The translations under genes and the position numbers were made by a program. Shown piece by piece: positions 15,469 through 23,928 of a stretch of DNA of 64,000 nt (position 1 is the stretch's first letter; each line of letters starts with the position of its first letter). The DNA comes from an uncultured Aquimarina sp. (lineage in GTDB: Bacteria > Bacteroidota > Bacteroidia > Flavobacteriales > Flavobacteriaceae): positions 62,001-126,000 of the forward strand of contig CANMKX010000002.1 of NCBI GenBank assembly GCA_947498595.1, read 5' to 3'. The notes beneath the pieces are model-generated. The model did no database searches. It was not told where the DNA came from and was given only the letters and a program-made list of their open reading frames with translations.

Positions 15469-15945
15469 TTAACTTCTTAATGCGATTGCGTAATTAACTC
15501 TTTTTTCTATATACTGACTAAACGATTTTGAAATCATTTTATAAATCTGCTCCCCTTCATCACTATCATAAGCTTCATCTACAGAACAATTCCAGGGTTG
15601 TGGATTATCTCCCTCATCTAAATATATAAAACTGAACGTTTCTCCATCTAATTCATCAAATATTATAAAAGGTCGTGTTATTTCAATTCCTCGCTCTTTC
15701 ATTTTTTTTAAATAACTTTTTCTTTTCCCTATATAATTCCCTTGAAGTACATCTAACCCTAATTCATTTCTATATCCTCCTATCCATAAATATTCCTTAA
15801 ATACTTTGGGTAATGGATTCCCATTATTCATTTCATTTTCTATCTCTTGTATTTCCTCTAGAGTTTTTCCTTTTACTGGAAAATCACCAAATAACTCTTC
15901 TCTTTCTGTATATGCTTTATAACTTCCTAAATATTCTATTGTCAT
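15469..15945 (-). CDS. SUKH (SMI1/KNR4) family immunity protein, array copy 1 (cognate candidate)
   Basis: This 158-aa protein starts inside the toxin stop: its ATG (15943-15945) and the toxin TGA (15942-15944) form an ATGA overlap, the classical arrangement of a toxin with its own antidote. SUKH motifs are LPKVFKEYLWIGG (about 49-61), PFIIFDELDGETFSFIYLDE and NPQPWNCSVDEAYDSDEGE. The variable patch RNELGLDVLQGNY separates it from copy 2. By position it is the best candidate for the cognate immunity protein of the 910-aa toxin; direct binding to the toxin domain is inferred from the family. Confidence 0.92.
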   Translation of the reverse strand: MTIEYLGSYKAYTEREELFGDFPVKGKTLEEIQEIENEMNNGNPLPKVFKEYLWIGGYRNELGLDVLQGNYIGKRKSYLKKMKERGIEITRPFIIFDELDGETFSFIYLDEGDNPQPWNCSVDEAYDSDEGEQIYKMISKSFSQYIEKRVNYAIALRS

Positions 15946-18674
15946 TTTTTTACTTTTAAAATTCTTTCATAAAATTCAGCTCCTTTAGTAATTGTTATAT
16001 CTCCATGTACTTTAATAGTCATTTTTTTTCCTAATGACTCTACATGTTCTATTAACATTAGTAATTCTCGTTGGCAAGAATTGCACGCATAATATATATT
16101 TTGCGCTTCAATTACAAACTCGTCTCCTTTGTGCAAATGATTTTTTATAAAATTATAAATAAATTTCACTTCACTATCATTTCTTCTTGACTTCTCTCCT
16201 ACAGTATCAAACAAGCCATTTTGAAATTGACTTCGAATAGGATCATCAATATCAAATCCATTGATAAAATCTTTTGAAATCACTTCTTTACCAGAATGGA
16301 CTAACTCTGTGATTTCTTCTATAGTTTCCCCTTTAGTTATTATTTCTGTTTTAAATTTTGCAATATTCACCTGTCTAAAAACATCTTCTTCATCAAAACC
16401 ACCTTTTAACTCTGGATATTTACGGATCATTTCTTGATAAAATTCAAGTGGATTAAAATGGACTACTTCTAATTTCTTCTTAAAGCGTTCTAAAATTTCT
16501 TCTCCAGTAAGTCCTTTTAGTTTTTTTCTCGGTTTTAAATAATTTGTGATATCATTTTTAAAACGTCTTTCTATCCTTATTCTTAATTGTTCATCTAGGT
16601 ATTCTTCAATTTTTTTCTGTTGCTTTTTTGCTTTTTCAAAATACCCAGAAAGTTCTTTTTTTGCTCTCTCTAATTTTGATTCAAATATTTTCTGTCCTTT
16701 ATAAACAAATGCTACTTCATCATTCCCTTTTCTGTATATCTCAAATCCAACAGCATTTAACGATCCTATCCATTTGTTCTTAGCTACCAATCGCAAAAGT
16801 TCAAACGCTTCTATCAATGTTATTGCTGTTAATCCTGATAGGGAAAGGGCGCTATTGAGTGGTTGCGATAATATTACCGTTGTTTTTACATCTATTAATC
16901 GCTTGTTTATCCATAACAGTATATCGTCCATTACTGTTGGGAAATTGATTGCTATTTTCTTAAAATAAGCAATCAATGCAACCAAAGAATCTAAGCTAAA
17001 TTCTACTCCTCGCTTTGCTTTTTTATAAACTCCTCCCAACAAATTTTCAAAGGACTTTGCGGCTAACTGGATCGCGGTTTCTATATTCTTTGCGCCTCCT
17101 GTTAAAAATCCCAGCACTACTTCTTCTATAAATAATCCTGTTATATATCCTTCTGCATATCCTATTTGATCGACTGTAATTCCTAAAGTTGGATGCTGAA
17201 TAAATTTCAATATTATCCGCACCATCGTATCAAAATATTTTTTGATATTTGTTAGCGTAAGCAATTGTGCTATCCCTCCAAAAACGTTTTCTAATAACTC
17301 GATCATCAATCCTGCTTGGGATCCTATGCTCTGGAATGCATATTCTTGTTCTTTTTGCAATCCTATTATAAGTTTGCAAACCAGTCCTATTATTTCAAAA
17401 ACTCCTTTGATCACATCTATCAAACTGTTTATGACTCCTACCAACATGGCATTGATATAATAAAATATATTGGTTGTCAGGAGTACTCCTAATTGTAGGA
17501 TCTCTTCGACAAAATCTTTGGCTTGATGAATGATGGTATAAAAAACATTCAATCGTTTGCTAATATAGGTTCTTAAAAACCCTTTTGGCAATGCGTCTAT
17601 TCCTTGTTGGATTGTAGCTTCTAGCGTTTCTAGAATTTTATAAACAGGCGCAGCATTAAGTGCTTTTTTAGTATTTTTCTGTAGCGCTTCTCCTCCTTTT
17701 TTGATCGTTGTTAAGCCAGGGAGTAATGGTTGGTATTTAGAGTCTAATTTTCCTTCTTTATCGTATACTTTCCAACGATTACTCTTTATTTTTATAGCAT
17801 TTTCAATTCCTTCTGCAATACTGTCCATTGTATCGCCTATTGTTTGCAATACAAACTCTTTGGGTATGTTAAGTATTTGTACACCACTGTTAAGGGTATT
17901 TTGGATATAATACCAAACACTGTCTTTATATTTGATATGGTCTGCCAATACTTTTCGTACTTCGTGCCCTTGTATCGCTACTGTAAATGTTAGTAACAAC
18001 TTTCCTAACTCATTATACGAAAGGGGTATTTTTTGAGATACTTCGCTCCCCGAACGTACACGTATTACTGATCCAAAATAGTTATAAGGGTCATCTTTTT
18101 CTAGAAATAATACGATCTCTCGTGGATGGATTTCTTTTATTTTTTGATAGGTGCGCTCTATTTTTGCACCATCTTCATCTAAAAACAGAATCAAACTAAT
18201 ATTTGCTTTTTCTAGATCGTCTGTTAGTTTTGTTATTTCGGAAGTTCTTACTATTATTGGTTTACTAGCTTCTGGTTTTGTTGGTTTTTCTTCTTTTTTT
18301 TGTAAATAAACCTCTTCAATCTCTGTACTTTGCGGAAAATACACCAAATACTGTGTCCCAAACAAATACAAATCATAACTCCCTGGTATTCCTGGTAGCG
18401 TAACTGTTTGATTTATTGCATGTGCTTTACCTGTAGGGATCATATAATCCCGTATTACTGAAGCTGCATATTGCTTTTTTGAGGGAGCAAATCGTACCTT
18501 AGATGGATCTGCTTCATTTTGAGTTACTGCTACAAAAATCCCTGGTTTTTCTTGGAGTGTTGTATCTTCTCCTACTTGAGTTATTTTTTTATAATTATCA
18601 TTAAATATTGTGATATAGGGTTTGGGTTGATATTTTTCTTTATAATGCTCCAACCCATAGTCGTATGCATACAT
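15942..18674 (-). CDS. Large polymorphic toxin with predicted C-terminal deaminase domain
   Basis: In this 910-aa protein, residues 1-130 look like a small beta-rich domain, followed by a proline/lysine linker (KKEEKPTKPEASKP, about 126-139) and a long helical region. That region has strongly hydrophobic stretches at about 395-440, 460-475 and 505-527 (GYITGLFIEEVVLGFLTGG), a feature I associate with Bacteroidota polymorphic toxins, and a charged coiled-coil-like part near 680-720. The last 88 residues fit the deaminase fold of bacterial toxins: DSE (833-835) at the place of the usual H/C-x-E and CNSC (864-867) as the zinc Cys pair, with the usual spacing. The substrate (nucleic acid base or nucleotide) cannot be told. 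No signal peptide, PAAR, VgrG or RHS repeat is seen. The cognate SUKH gene overlaps its stop codon. Confidence 0.82.
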   Translation of the reverse strand: MYAYDYGLEHYKEKYQPKPYITIFNDNYKKITQVGEDTTLQEKPGIFVAVTQNEADPSKVRFAPSKKQYAASVIRDYMIPTGKAHAINQTVTLPGIPGSYDLYLFGTQYLVYFPQSTEIEEVYLQKKEEKPTKPEASKPIIVRTSEITKLTDDLEKANISLILFLDEDGAKIERTYQKIKEIHPREIVLFLEKDDPYNYFGSVIRVRSGSEVSQKIPLSYNELGKLLLTFTVAIQGHEVRKVLADHIKYKDSVWYYIQNTLNSGVQILNIPKEFVLQTIGDTMDSIAEGIENAIKIKSNRWKVYDKEGKLDSKYQPLLPGLTTIKKGGEALQKNTKKALNAAPVYKILETLEATIQQGIDALPKGFLRTYISKRLNVFYTIIHQAKDFVEEILQLGVLLTTNIFYYINAMLVGVINSLIDVIKGVFEIIGLVCKLIIGLQKEQEYAFQSIGSQAGLMIELLENVFGGIAQLLTLTNIKKYFDTMVRIILKFIQHPTLGITVDQIGYAEGYITGLFIEEVVLGFLTGGAKNIETAIQLAAKSFENLLGGVYKKAKRGVEFSLDSLVALIAYFKKIAINFPTVMDDILLWINKRLIDVKTTVILSQPLNSALSLSGLTAITLIEAFELLRLVAKNKWIGSLNAVGFEIYRKGNDEVAFVYKGQKIFESKLERAKKELSGYFEKAKKQQKKIEEYLDEQLRIRIERRFKNDITNYLKPRKKLKGLTGEEILERFKKKLEVVHFNPLEFYQEMIRKYPELKGGFDEEDVFRQVNIAKFKTEIITKGETIEEITELVHSGKEVISKDFINGFDIDDPIRSQFQNGLFDTVGEKSRRNDSEVKFIYNFIKNHLHKGDEFVIEAQNIYYACNSCQRELLMLIEHVESLGKKMTIKVHGDITITKGAEFYERILKVKK

Positions 18675-18763
18675 AGTTTCGTTTTTTGATTGGATTTCTC
18701 CGTATGAATTGATGATGATGTTTCAAGAAAATTTCACCTGACATATTATTTTTTCAGGTTTCT

Positions 18764-18944
18764 ACATAATTGCGGTGCAATTTCTATACACAAAACTGTT
18801 TGTCATAAACAATTTTATATATACATTGCAGTTATATATCCTTACCAAACCGCAACAAGTGCATCAGAAACAACCCAAAATACATTGCGGGTTTGATAAG
18901 GTTTATAGAAAATAAAGGTCAAATTGATTGACTAGATACATTGC
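18764..18944. repeat. Periodic short repeats and a long inverted repeat between the two large genes
   Basis: The 391-bp gap between the 1146-aa and 910-aa genes has no gene. ATACATTGC occurs at 18821, 18880 and 18936, with a variant ACATAATTGC at 18764, so the steps are 56-59 bp. Inside it lies a near-perfect inverted repeat, CCTTACCAAACCGCAA (18840-18855) against TTGCGGGTTTGATAAGG (18885-18901), loop 29 nt, without a U tract. A short ACCTGA/TCAGGT palindrome is at 18736-18759. The role is unknown: RNA structure, protein binding or a recombination site are all possible. Confidence 0.55.
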
Positions 18945-19065
18945 TATATCAATATAAAATAGCTTCGTGCTTATGGTTATATTTATATTTTTTTATGATA
19001 TCTAAAGAAACTTATATTTCATTTTGTCATCAATTATTTTAAAATTTATTGGGTGTTATGTATGA

Positions 19066-22000
19066 TTATTGCACAACTGTTTGTCCTACAATATCGGTAC
19101 CTACTCCAATTATTTTTGGATCTGTAGTATCTGGGTCTGTGGTATCGTCTCCACCTCCAATTTGATCATCTGTTTGTACTATTGGATTGCTTGTATCTCC
19201 TCCGCAGTCTGGATTACAGGGCAATCCTTCTACGTCTAATCCTATTGCTCCAGCTTGAACCACTGTTAACGATGTTGGTACACGCGATTCCCATGTTTCT
19301 TCAACTTCTCCTTCTGGTTCTCTTAGTTCTTGTACTATAGATACAAATTCTGGATCGTTTAATGTTGGTACTTGTCCTCCATTCCAGATTTGTCCTGTGG
19401 CAATATACCAGTTCACCATTTCTTCAAATCCTGGACGCACGGTTACAACTACTTTTGCCATTCCACTTTGTAAAAAGGTTTTAAAGAGCGGATCATCATT
19501 TTGGATAGTGTATAATGTTTCCCAGTTGTCTTTTTTAGCCCAGTAAAAAGGGTAGAAATAATAACTCATAATATCCCATTCAAAAGCTTGCTCAAAAAAC
19601 TTAACACGCGCTGCATAACTATCTAGATTTGGATCTGTATATCGCGCATTGATAGTACTTAGATCATCTCGTCCTTGTAGCATATCGTGTCCTAACTGTT
19701 CTTGTCCTAATAGGTATGTTATACAATTTTTACGCAATACTGTTTTTTCTAATTGTCGGTATAATCCTGGATTTACTCGTACTGTTTCTCCTTGTTTAGC
19801 TGTTAGTGCTGCTAATTTTTCGTAATAGGTCGCTAATTTTTCTTCGTAAGCTTCGATAATTGCATTAAAAGCATTTAATTGCCACGTTTCTTTTATGTCT
19901 GATTTTAATTGGCACTCAATAGACAAGTTAAACGCAAAGGCTCCAACATCCCATGATGTTACCGAAAACTCTAATGAATTGATTATTTTTTTATGACTTA
20001 AATTCTTTCTTAAATTTAGTTCTGTTCTATTATCAAATCTAAATTTTTCTCCAGCTACGGTTACCAATCCTCTAATATGATGCGTTCTACCTGAATGTCC
20101 TTGTTCACAAGTAAAATATCCATCAATATTTTTTACTTGATAATTTTCCGGAATTTCGGCTTTTTCATGCAATGCATATTCAAATCTACCTTCTTCATGT
20201 CTATCATTTGTTTTACTATACGATTTGTTTACGAATATTGTTTCTTGCAATTGTGCATCTATATTGACATTATAAATGGCTGCCCAGTATTTAAAATTAC
20301 TTTCGGTTAATGCTTTATGGTCTAATAAGCGTAAAGATCCTGCTGTACGTGGGTCTATTGGTTTTGTTAATACTTCTTCCCCATTCCCTTCTGCTTTTAG
20401 CTGAATTGCCAAGTCATGAAATGTAGCTGGTTCTGGGATCATGAATTCATACATCAATCGTTTTCCGTAGTTAATAACTTTGTTGTTATATACTTTATCA
20501 ATCCATCGGTATACGCCAGATACATGTGTTGCTCCTTCTCGATTATCGTATCCATGTGTGTTGTTTTCTTCGTACTCTTCTACAACTTTGGTTACCCGTT
20601 CTTCTCTTACTTTTTCTACAATACGATCAAGTGCTCTTTCTGTTAATTCTTTTGCGTGATTTAGAGCTTGACTATTCGATTCTTCTTTGGTTGTGTTACT
20701 TGCATAACTTGCATTTGCGTTTATACTTACTGGCCCGCTTGAATAAGATGCTCCAACTCCTGCCGCAATAGATTGGTCTTTGGCAGATAACGCAGCGACC
20801 TCTTGATTCATTTCAAATCGATCTGTTGAGGTTGCCTCGGTTAAATTCTCTCTTTCTCTCTCGGTTGATCGCGTATCTGTTCGTTCATCTCTACGCAGTC
20901 TACGTGTAGATTTTTCTTTAAACTCGCGCGCCATTATGTTTTCGATATGCGAAACTTCTCCTGGTACATAACAGCATACTTCTTGCTCTACCCTGCGGTA
21001 ATCTGCAATCCCTAAACGCTGAATACCAAAACTTGTTGGTATAACTTCTTCTGGAGGTGAAGTTTCTCCTATCAGCATTCCTGTTCCGCATAGCTTTGGA
21101 GCTAATTCTCTTACTTCAAAATTATATTTTCTTCCATTCGAAAAAGTAATCTCTCCTGTAAATTTCTCGATAGGACCATCATACGAAATACCACCTTGAT
21201 AAAATTTTAAAGTATTTATAGCATTCCCTTTAGTTTCTTCAAAATATCCGCTCGTATTGTTTACTCCATTTTGATAATGCATATGGTACAATGTACTAAC
21301 TACTGTATACGAATTGTTTGGTACTTTGATTGCCATAGATACATTATAGCTATTGATACCTCCTCTTACTCGGGTCATACAGCATTGATATGCAAAAGGT
21401 GTCACTGGCAATGTATTTGCTACTGGTAATGTTGCTCCTAAAACACTCACTTGTTTTTGCTCAAAACTTGTGTTTTTGAATATCTTCTCGGTATTTATTG
21501 CTATTTCGCGATCGATAATTTCTAGAACTTCTGCGTAACTTTCTACTGCTTCTATTGTTTTAAGTTCATTTATGTATCTCTTTACATCTTCACTTAATCG
21601 AGTATTCGTTGCTAGATTTCCTAATTCTTCTGCTATCGTATATTCAAATTCTGGGATTACTAGATTTTGATATTCTTCAAGCTTTGTCGTAACCCCTGTT
21701 TCGGGATCTGTGATTACTCGCTCTGTTAATGTTGCATTATTATATGCTTGTTTAAGCGAATTATCGTATACTTTTTGATATGCTTCTCTTGCTTTTTCTT
21801 CTTCTTTTCTATAAATATTTTGAGCAAGATTTATTTCTTTTTTAAAATGTTCTAATTGTTCATTGTCAACATTTGCTGCTGCTATTTCAAGAGATTTCTC
21901 AAAACTCTTTTCTGATATTGGGGTTGGTTCTAAATTACCTGATTTTACATTTGACTCTTGAAACAAAGCTCTATCAATGATAACTCTAGCTTGTGCTAAT

Positions 22001-22506
22001 TTTTGAAATGCTTCGTTTGTTTCTTCTACCCTAGACATATTTCTAATAAAAAAATCTGCCACCAAAAACGACAATAACTGATCTCTTAAATATGCTGTTC
22101 CTTGCGTTAAAATACTATAATACAAATCATCCCAGATTTCTTTTAATTCACTATTAGACAAAGGTTGAATTCCTCGTTCTATAGCCCTACTTAAAGTATT
22201 CTCTGTTGTAAGTGTCTTTCTGTTTTTGATTAACCATTTTGAGAATTCGTAAAATGCGGGATTGCTATTACTAAGTTCTTTGTTTGATGCATATACAGGT
22301 ATATACTCATTGATTGCATTTTTGATTGCTAATTTTGTACTTTCTTCATTGTCATCATTTGTAATTGATTTTGCAGCAGTTACTAATGAACTTGCAATTT
22401 CTTTAGGGTATTGAACAAAATTTATGGATTGCTCTCCTTCTTCGATAAGCTGTGGGGCGCGCATCGTTACAAATCTATAAATCGTACTTTTTATGTTTTG
22501 ACTCAT
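19066..22506 (-). CDS. Very large unrecognised protein of the toxin/lysis island
   Basis: I do not recognise a named family. I choose the ATG at 22506 (MSQNIKSTIYRFVTMRAPQL, 1146 aa) because it has an A-rich upstream region; an in-frame ATG 29 codons earlier adds an unconvincing basic segment. Residues about 200-330 are helical and coiled-coil-like, followed by FAYQCCMTRVRGG, VCCYVPGEVSHIENIMAREF, an Arg/Glu/Thr-rich stretch, a Gly/Ser/Ala-rich stretch (IAAGVGASYSSGPVSINANA), a segment YGKRLMYEFMIPEPATFHDL, and an acidic low-complexity C-terminus (GGGDDTTDPDTTDP). No signal peptide. It is the first gene after the repressor-controlled promoter and sits directly before the toxin, so it may be a carrier, scaffold or delivery component. 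Confidence 0.6.
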   Translation of the reverse strand: MSQNIKSTIYRFVTMRAPQLIEEGEQSINFVQYPKEIASSLVTAAKSITNDDNEESTKLAIKNAINEYIPVYASNKELSNSNPAFYEFSKWLIKNRKTLTTENTLSRAIERGIQPLSNSELKEIWDDLYYSILTQGTAYLRDQLLSFLVADFFIRNMSRVEETNEAFQKLAQARVIIDRALFQESNVKSGNLEPTPISEKSFEKSLEIAAANVDNEQLEHFKKEINLAQNIYRKEEEKAREAYQKVYDNSLKQAYNNATLTERVITDPETGVTTKLEEYQNLVIPEFEYTIAEELGNLATNTRLSEDVKRYINELKTIEAVESYAEVLEIIDREIAINTEKIFKNTSFEQKQVSVLGATLPVANTLPVTPFAYQCCMTRVRGGINSYNVSMAIKVPNNSYTVVSTLYHMHYQNGVNNTSGYFEETKGNAINTLKFYQGGISYDGPIEKFTGEITFSNGRKYNFEVRELAPKLCGTGMLIGETSPPEEVIPTSFGIQRLGIADYRRVEQEVCCYVPGEVSHIENIMAREFKEKSTRRLRRDERTDTRSTERERENLTEATSTDRFEMNQEVAALSAKDQSIAAGVGASYSSGPVSINANASYASNTTKEESNSQALNHAKELTERALDRIVEKVREERVTKVVEEYEENNTHGYDNREGATHVSGVYRWIDKVYNNKVINYGKRLMYEFMIPEPATFHDLAIQLKAEGNGEEVLTKPIDPRTAGSLRLLDHKALTESNFKYWAAIYNVNIDAQLQETIFVNKSYSKTNDRHEEGRFEYALHEKAEIPENYQVKNIDGYFTCEQGHSGRTHHIRGLVTVAGEKFRFDNRTELNLRKNLSHKKIINSLEFSVTSWDVGAFAFNLSIECQLKSDIKETWQLNAFNAIIEAYEEKLATYYEKLAALTAKQGETVRVNPGLYRQLEKTVLRKNCITYLLGQEQLGHDMLQGRDDLSTINARYTDPNLDSYAARVKFFEQAFEWDIMSYYFYPFYWAKKDNWETLYTIQNDDPLFKTFLQSGMAKVVVTVRPGFEEMVNWYIATGQIWNGGQVPTLNDPEFVSIVQELREPEGEVEETWESRVPTSLTVVQAGAIGLDVEGLPCNPDCGGDTSNPIVQTDDQIGGGDDTTDPDTTDPKIIGVGTDIVGQTVVQ

Positions 22507-22814
22507 TCTTTTTCTTTTAGTATTATATATTGCTGTGCCATAAAGCATATCACTTTTAGGCTTTTTGAGTTGTTTTTTTAAAGTCAACAACAAACTGTTT
22601 GCTTTTCTAAATACAGTCTATGTTTTATTTTCTAAAAAAATAGAAGCTCAATTTTGCTCTATATATCCCCACCTTATCCAATCGTTGAATAATTAACCGT
22701 CTGATTTGTTTTTGATTGATGTATGGACCTCTCCATAGTACGTTTTGTCACATTTGACAGATACAATTGTTTGAATCTGAAATATTTTATGTATTTTAGC
22801 AACAAATTACAATG

Positions 22815-22876
22815 CAAATATATAACATTTTACAGATTACACCAACATTTACAGGTTATTTTTGTAAAATGTTTAC
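22815..22876 (-). promoter_or_regulatory. Divergent repressor-controlled promoter region of the island
   Basis: Leftward: -7 box TATATTTG (CAAATATA at 22815-22822) with a TTGG 20 bp upstream as -33. Half-sites AACATTTTACAGATT (22824-22838) and AACATTTACAGGTT (22844-22857) are direct repeats, and TTTGTAAAATGTT (22861-22873) is an inverted copy; a weaker one (ACATTTGACAGATA) lies near 22750-22763. Rightward, TATTTTTG (22857-22864) can be the -7 box of the repressor gene. The operators thus overlap both promoters, which fits autoregulation plus repression of the toxin genes. Confidence 0.8.
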
Positions 22877-22888
22877 AATACTATAGAT

Positions 22889-23692
22889 ATGAAAGGGATT
22901 CATGAAAAAATAAAAGAGATCATAGCACATTTTCATTTAAATAATAGTTCGTTTTCTAAACGTATAGGTGTCACTAGCACCACCGTTGATAGCATAACCA
23001 ATGGGCGTCCTCAACCTGATGGTACTCGCAAAAGAACAAAACCTGGTTATGACCTTTTAACAAGTATTATCAATGAATTTGACATCAATCCTGATTATCT
23101 TTTTGGAAAAAGTAGTGTTATGGTTTCTTCTGACACTACCAAAATTCAAACATATGCTGGAATACCACAAGTCGTTACTGTTAATCAAGAGGATGATGAA
23201 AATGTAGTTTATGTACCTATAAAAGCAAGAGCTGGGTATCTTGATGGTTATGGAGATGCTGATTATATAGAACAGTTACCATCTTTTAGTATGCCACATC
23301 TAACACACGGTACTTATCGTTGCTTTGAAGTACAAGGGAACTCTATGGTTCGTACGTTTTTTGATGGTGACTTAGTTTTTGGTAAATACGTAGAAGATTT
23401 GGGTGACATTAAAGATGGAAGAATCTATGTTATTGTAAGTCATAATGATGGTATTGTTTTAAAAAGGGTTATTAATCGAATTCCTGAACGTGGAAAGCTT
23501 ATTTTAAAATCAGACAATAAAGATGGTAATTATCCTACATATACCATGAATGCTGAGGATATCATGGAGGTATGGTATGTCACCATGTTTGCATCCAAAC
23601 AAATGCCAGAACCAGTTGATGTATATGATCGTTTACACGACTTAGAAAGTAAAATTACATTTCTTGAAGAAGAATTAAGAAATCAAAATTAA
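22889..23692 (+). CDS. S24 (LexA/CI-like) repressor with N-terminal helix-turn-helix
   Basis: This 267-aa protein is a phage-type repressor. Residues 1-72 form an HTH domain (FSKRIGVTSTTVDSITNGR, then PDYLFGK). The C-terminal S24 domain keeps the self-cleavage features: Ala115-Gly116 in KARAGYLDG, Ser152 in VQGNSM and Lys192 in IVLKRV, spaced as in LexA. This suggests cleavage stimulated by activated RecA after DNA damage; that is family knowledge. The C-terminus ends in a short coiled coil (LESKITFLEEELRNQ). It is divergent from the toxin genes and flanked by operator-like repeats that also occur before the lysis genes. Confidence 0.92.
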   Translation: MKGIHEKIKEIIAHFHLNNSSFSKRIGVTSTTVDSITNGRPQPDGTRKRTKPGYDLLTSIINEFDINPDYLFGKSSVMVSSDTTKIQTYAGIPQVVTVNQEDDENVVYVPIKARAGYLDGYGDADYIEQLPSFSMPHLTHGTYRCFEVQGNSMVRTFFDGDLVFGKYVEDLGDIKDGRIYVIVSHNDGIVLKRVINRIPERGKLILKSDNKDGNYPTYTMNAEDIMEVWYVTMFASKQMPEPVDVYDRLHDLESKITFLEEELRNQN

Positions 23693-23712
23693 TTACTATT
23701 CATATTTTTATA

Positions 23713-23747
23713 AAACAAGCGCTTAAATTAAATTTAAGCGCTTGTTT
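23713..23747 (+). terminator. Terminator of the repressor gene
   Basis: A perfect 16-bp inverted repeat AAACAAGCGCTTAAAT / ATTTAAGCGCTTGTTT (23713-23728, 23732-23747) has a 3-nt loop. It marks the right edge of the island; 23748-23928 shows no gene. Confidence 0.85.
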
Positions 23748-23928
23748 GGTTTAAATATTTAGCTGTCAAAAACAGGTATTATGCATGCATAAAATAAATA
23801 TAACTTCCTAATTATCAACTATTAAATATCTGCGGTTTCGACTCATAACTTTTGTGTTTTTCAACTATCTAACAATCAGTGTTTTATATTAATTTCACCA
23901 AAAACAAAACACACATACACTCAAAATT

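Larger units (their letters stand above)
13088..15945 (-). repeat. Tandem array of SUKH immunity gene units
   Basis: Six units of about 558-567 bp lie head to tail. Gene starts fall at 15945, 15386, 14822, 14255, 13697 and 13139. Each unit is one immunity gene plus a near-identical hairpin built on ACCGCTA/TAGCGGT. Four genes are intact, one has a one-base deletion and one is a stub. Copies are mosaics: units 1, 3 and 5 share one C-terminal version (QIYKMISKSFSQYIEK), whereas units 2 and 4 carry another (VRKAYD start, FK-containing tail), which suggests gene conversion or unequal exchange. No site-specific recombinase is nearby. Confidence 0.9.

Noticed and set aside
13088-15945. CRISPR-like regular repeats
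   Set aside because: The repeat unit is about 560 bp and contains a gene; the hairpins are terminator-like, not CRISPR repeats.
15942-18674. Type VI or RHS effector signature in the 910-aa toxin
   Set aside because: No PAAR, VgrG, RHS repeats or pre-toxin cleavage motifs are visible, and no secretion genes lie nearby.
18764-18944. Iterons of a replication origin
   Set aside because: The repeats are short and about 57 bp apart, and there is no replication initiator gene nearby.
9343-23692. A complete prophage
   Set aside because: No integrase, terminase, portal, capsid, tail tube or replication gene is present; only lysis, fibre-like and repressor parts are seen.
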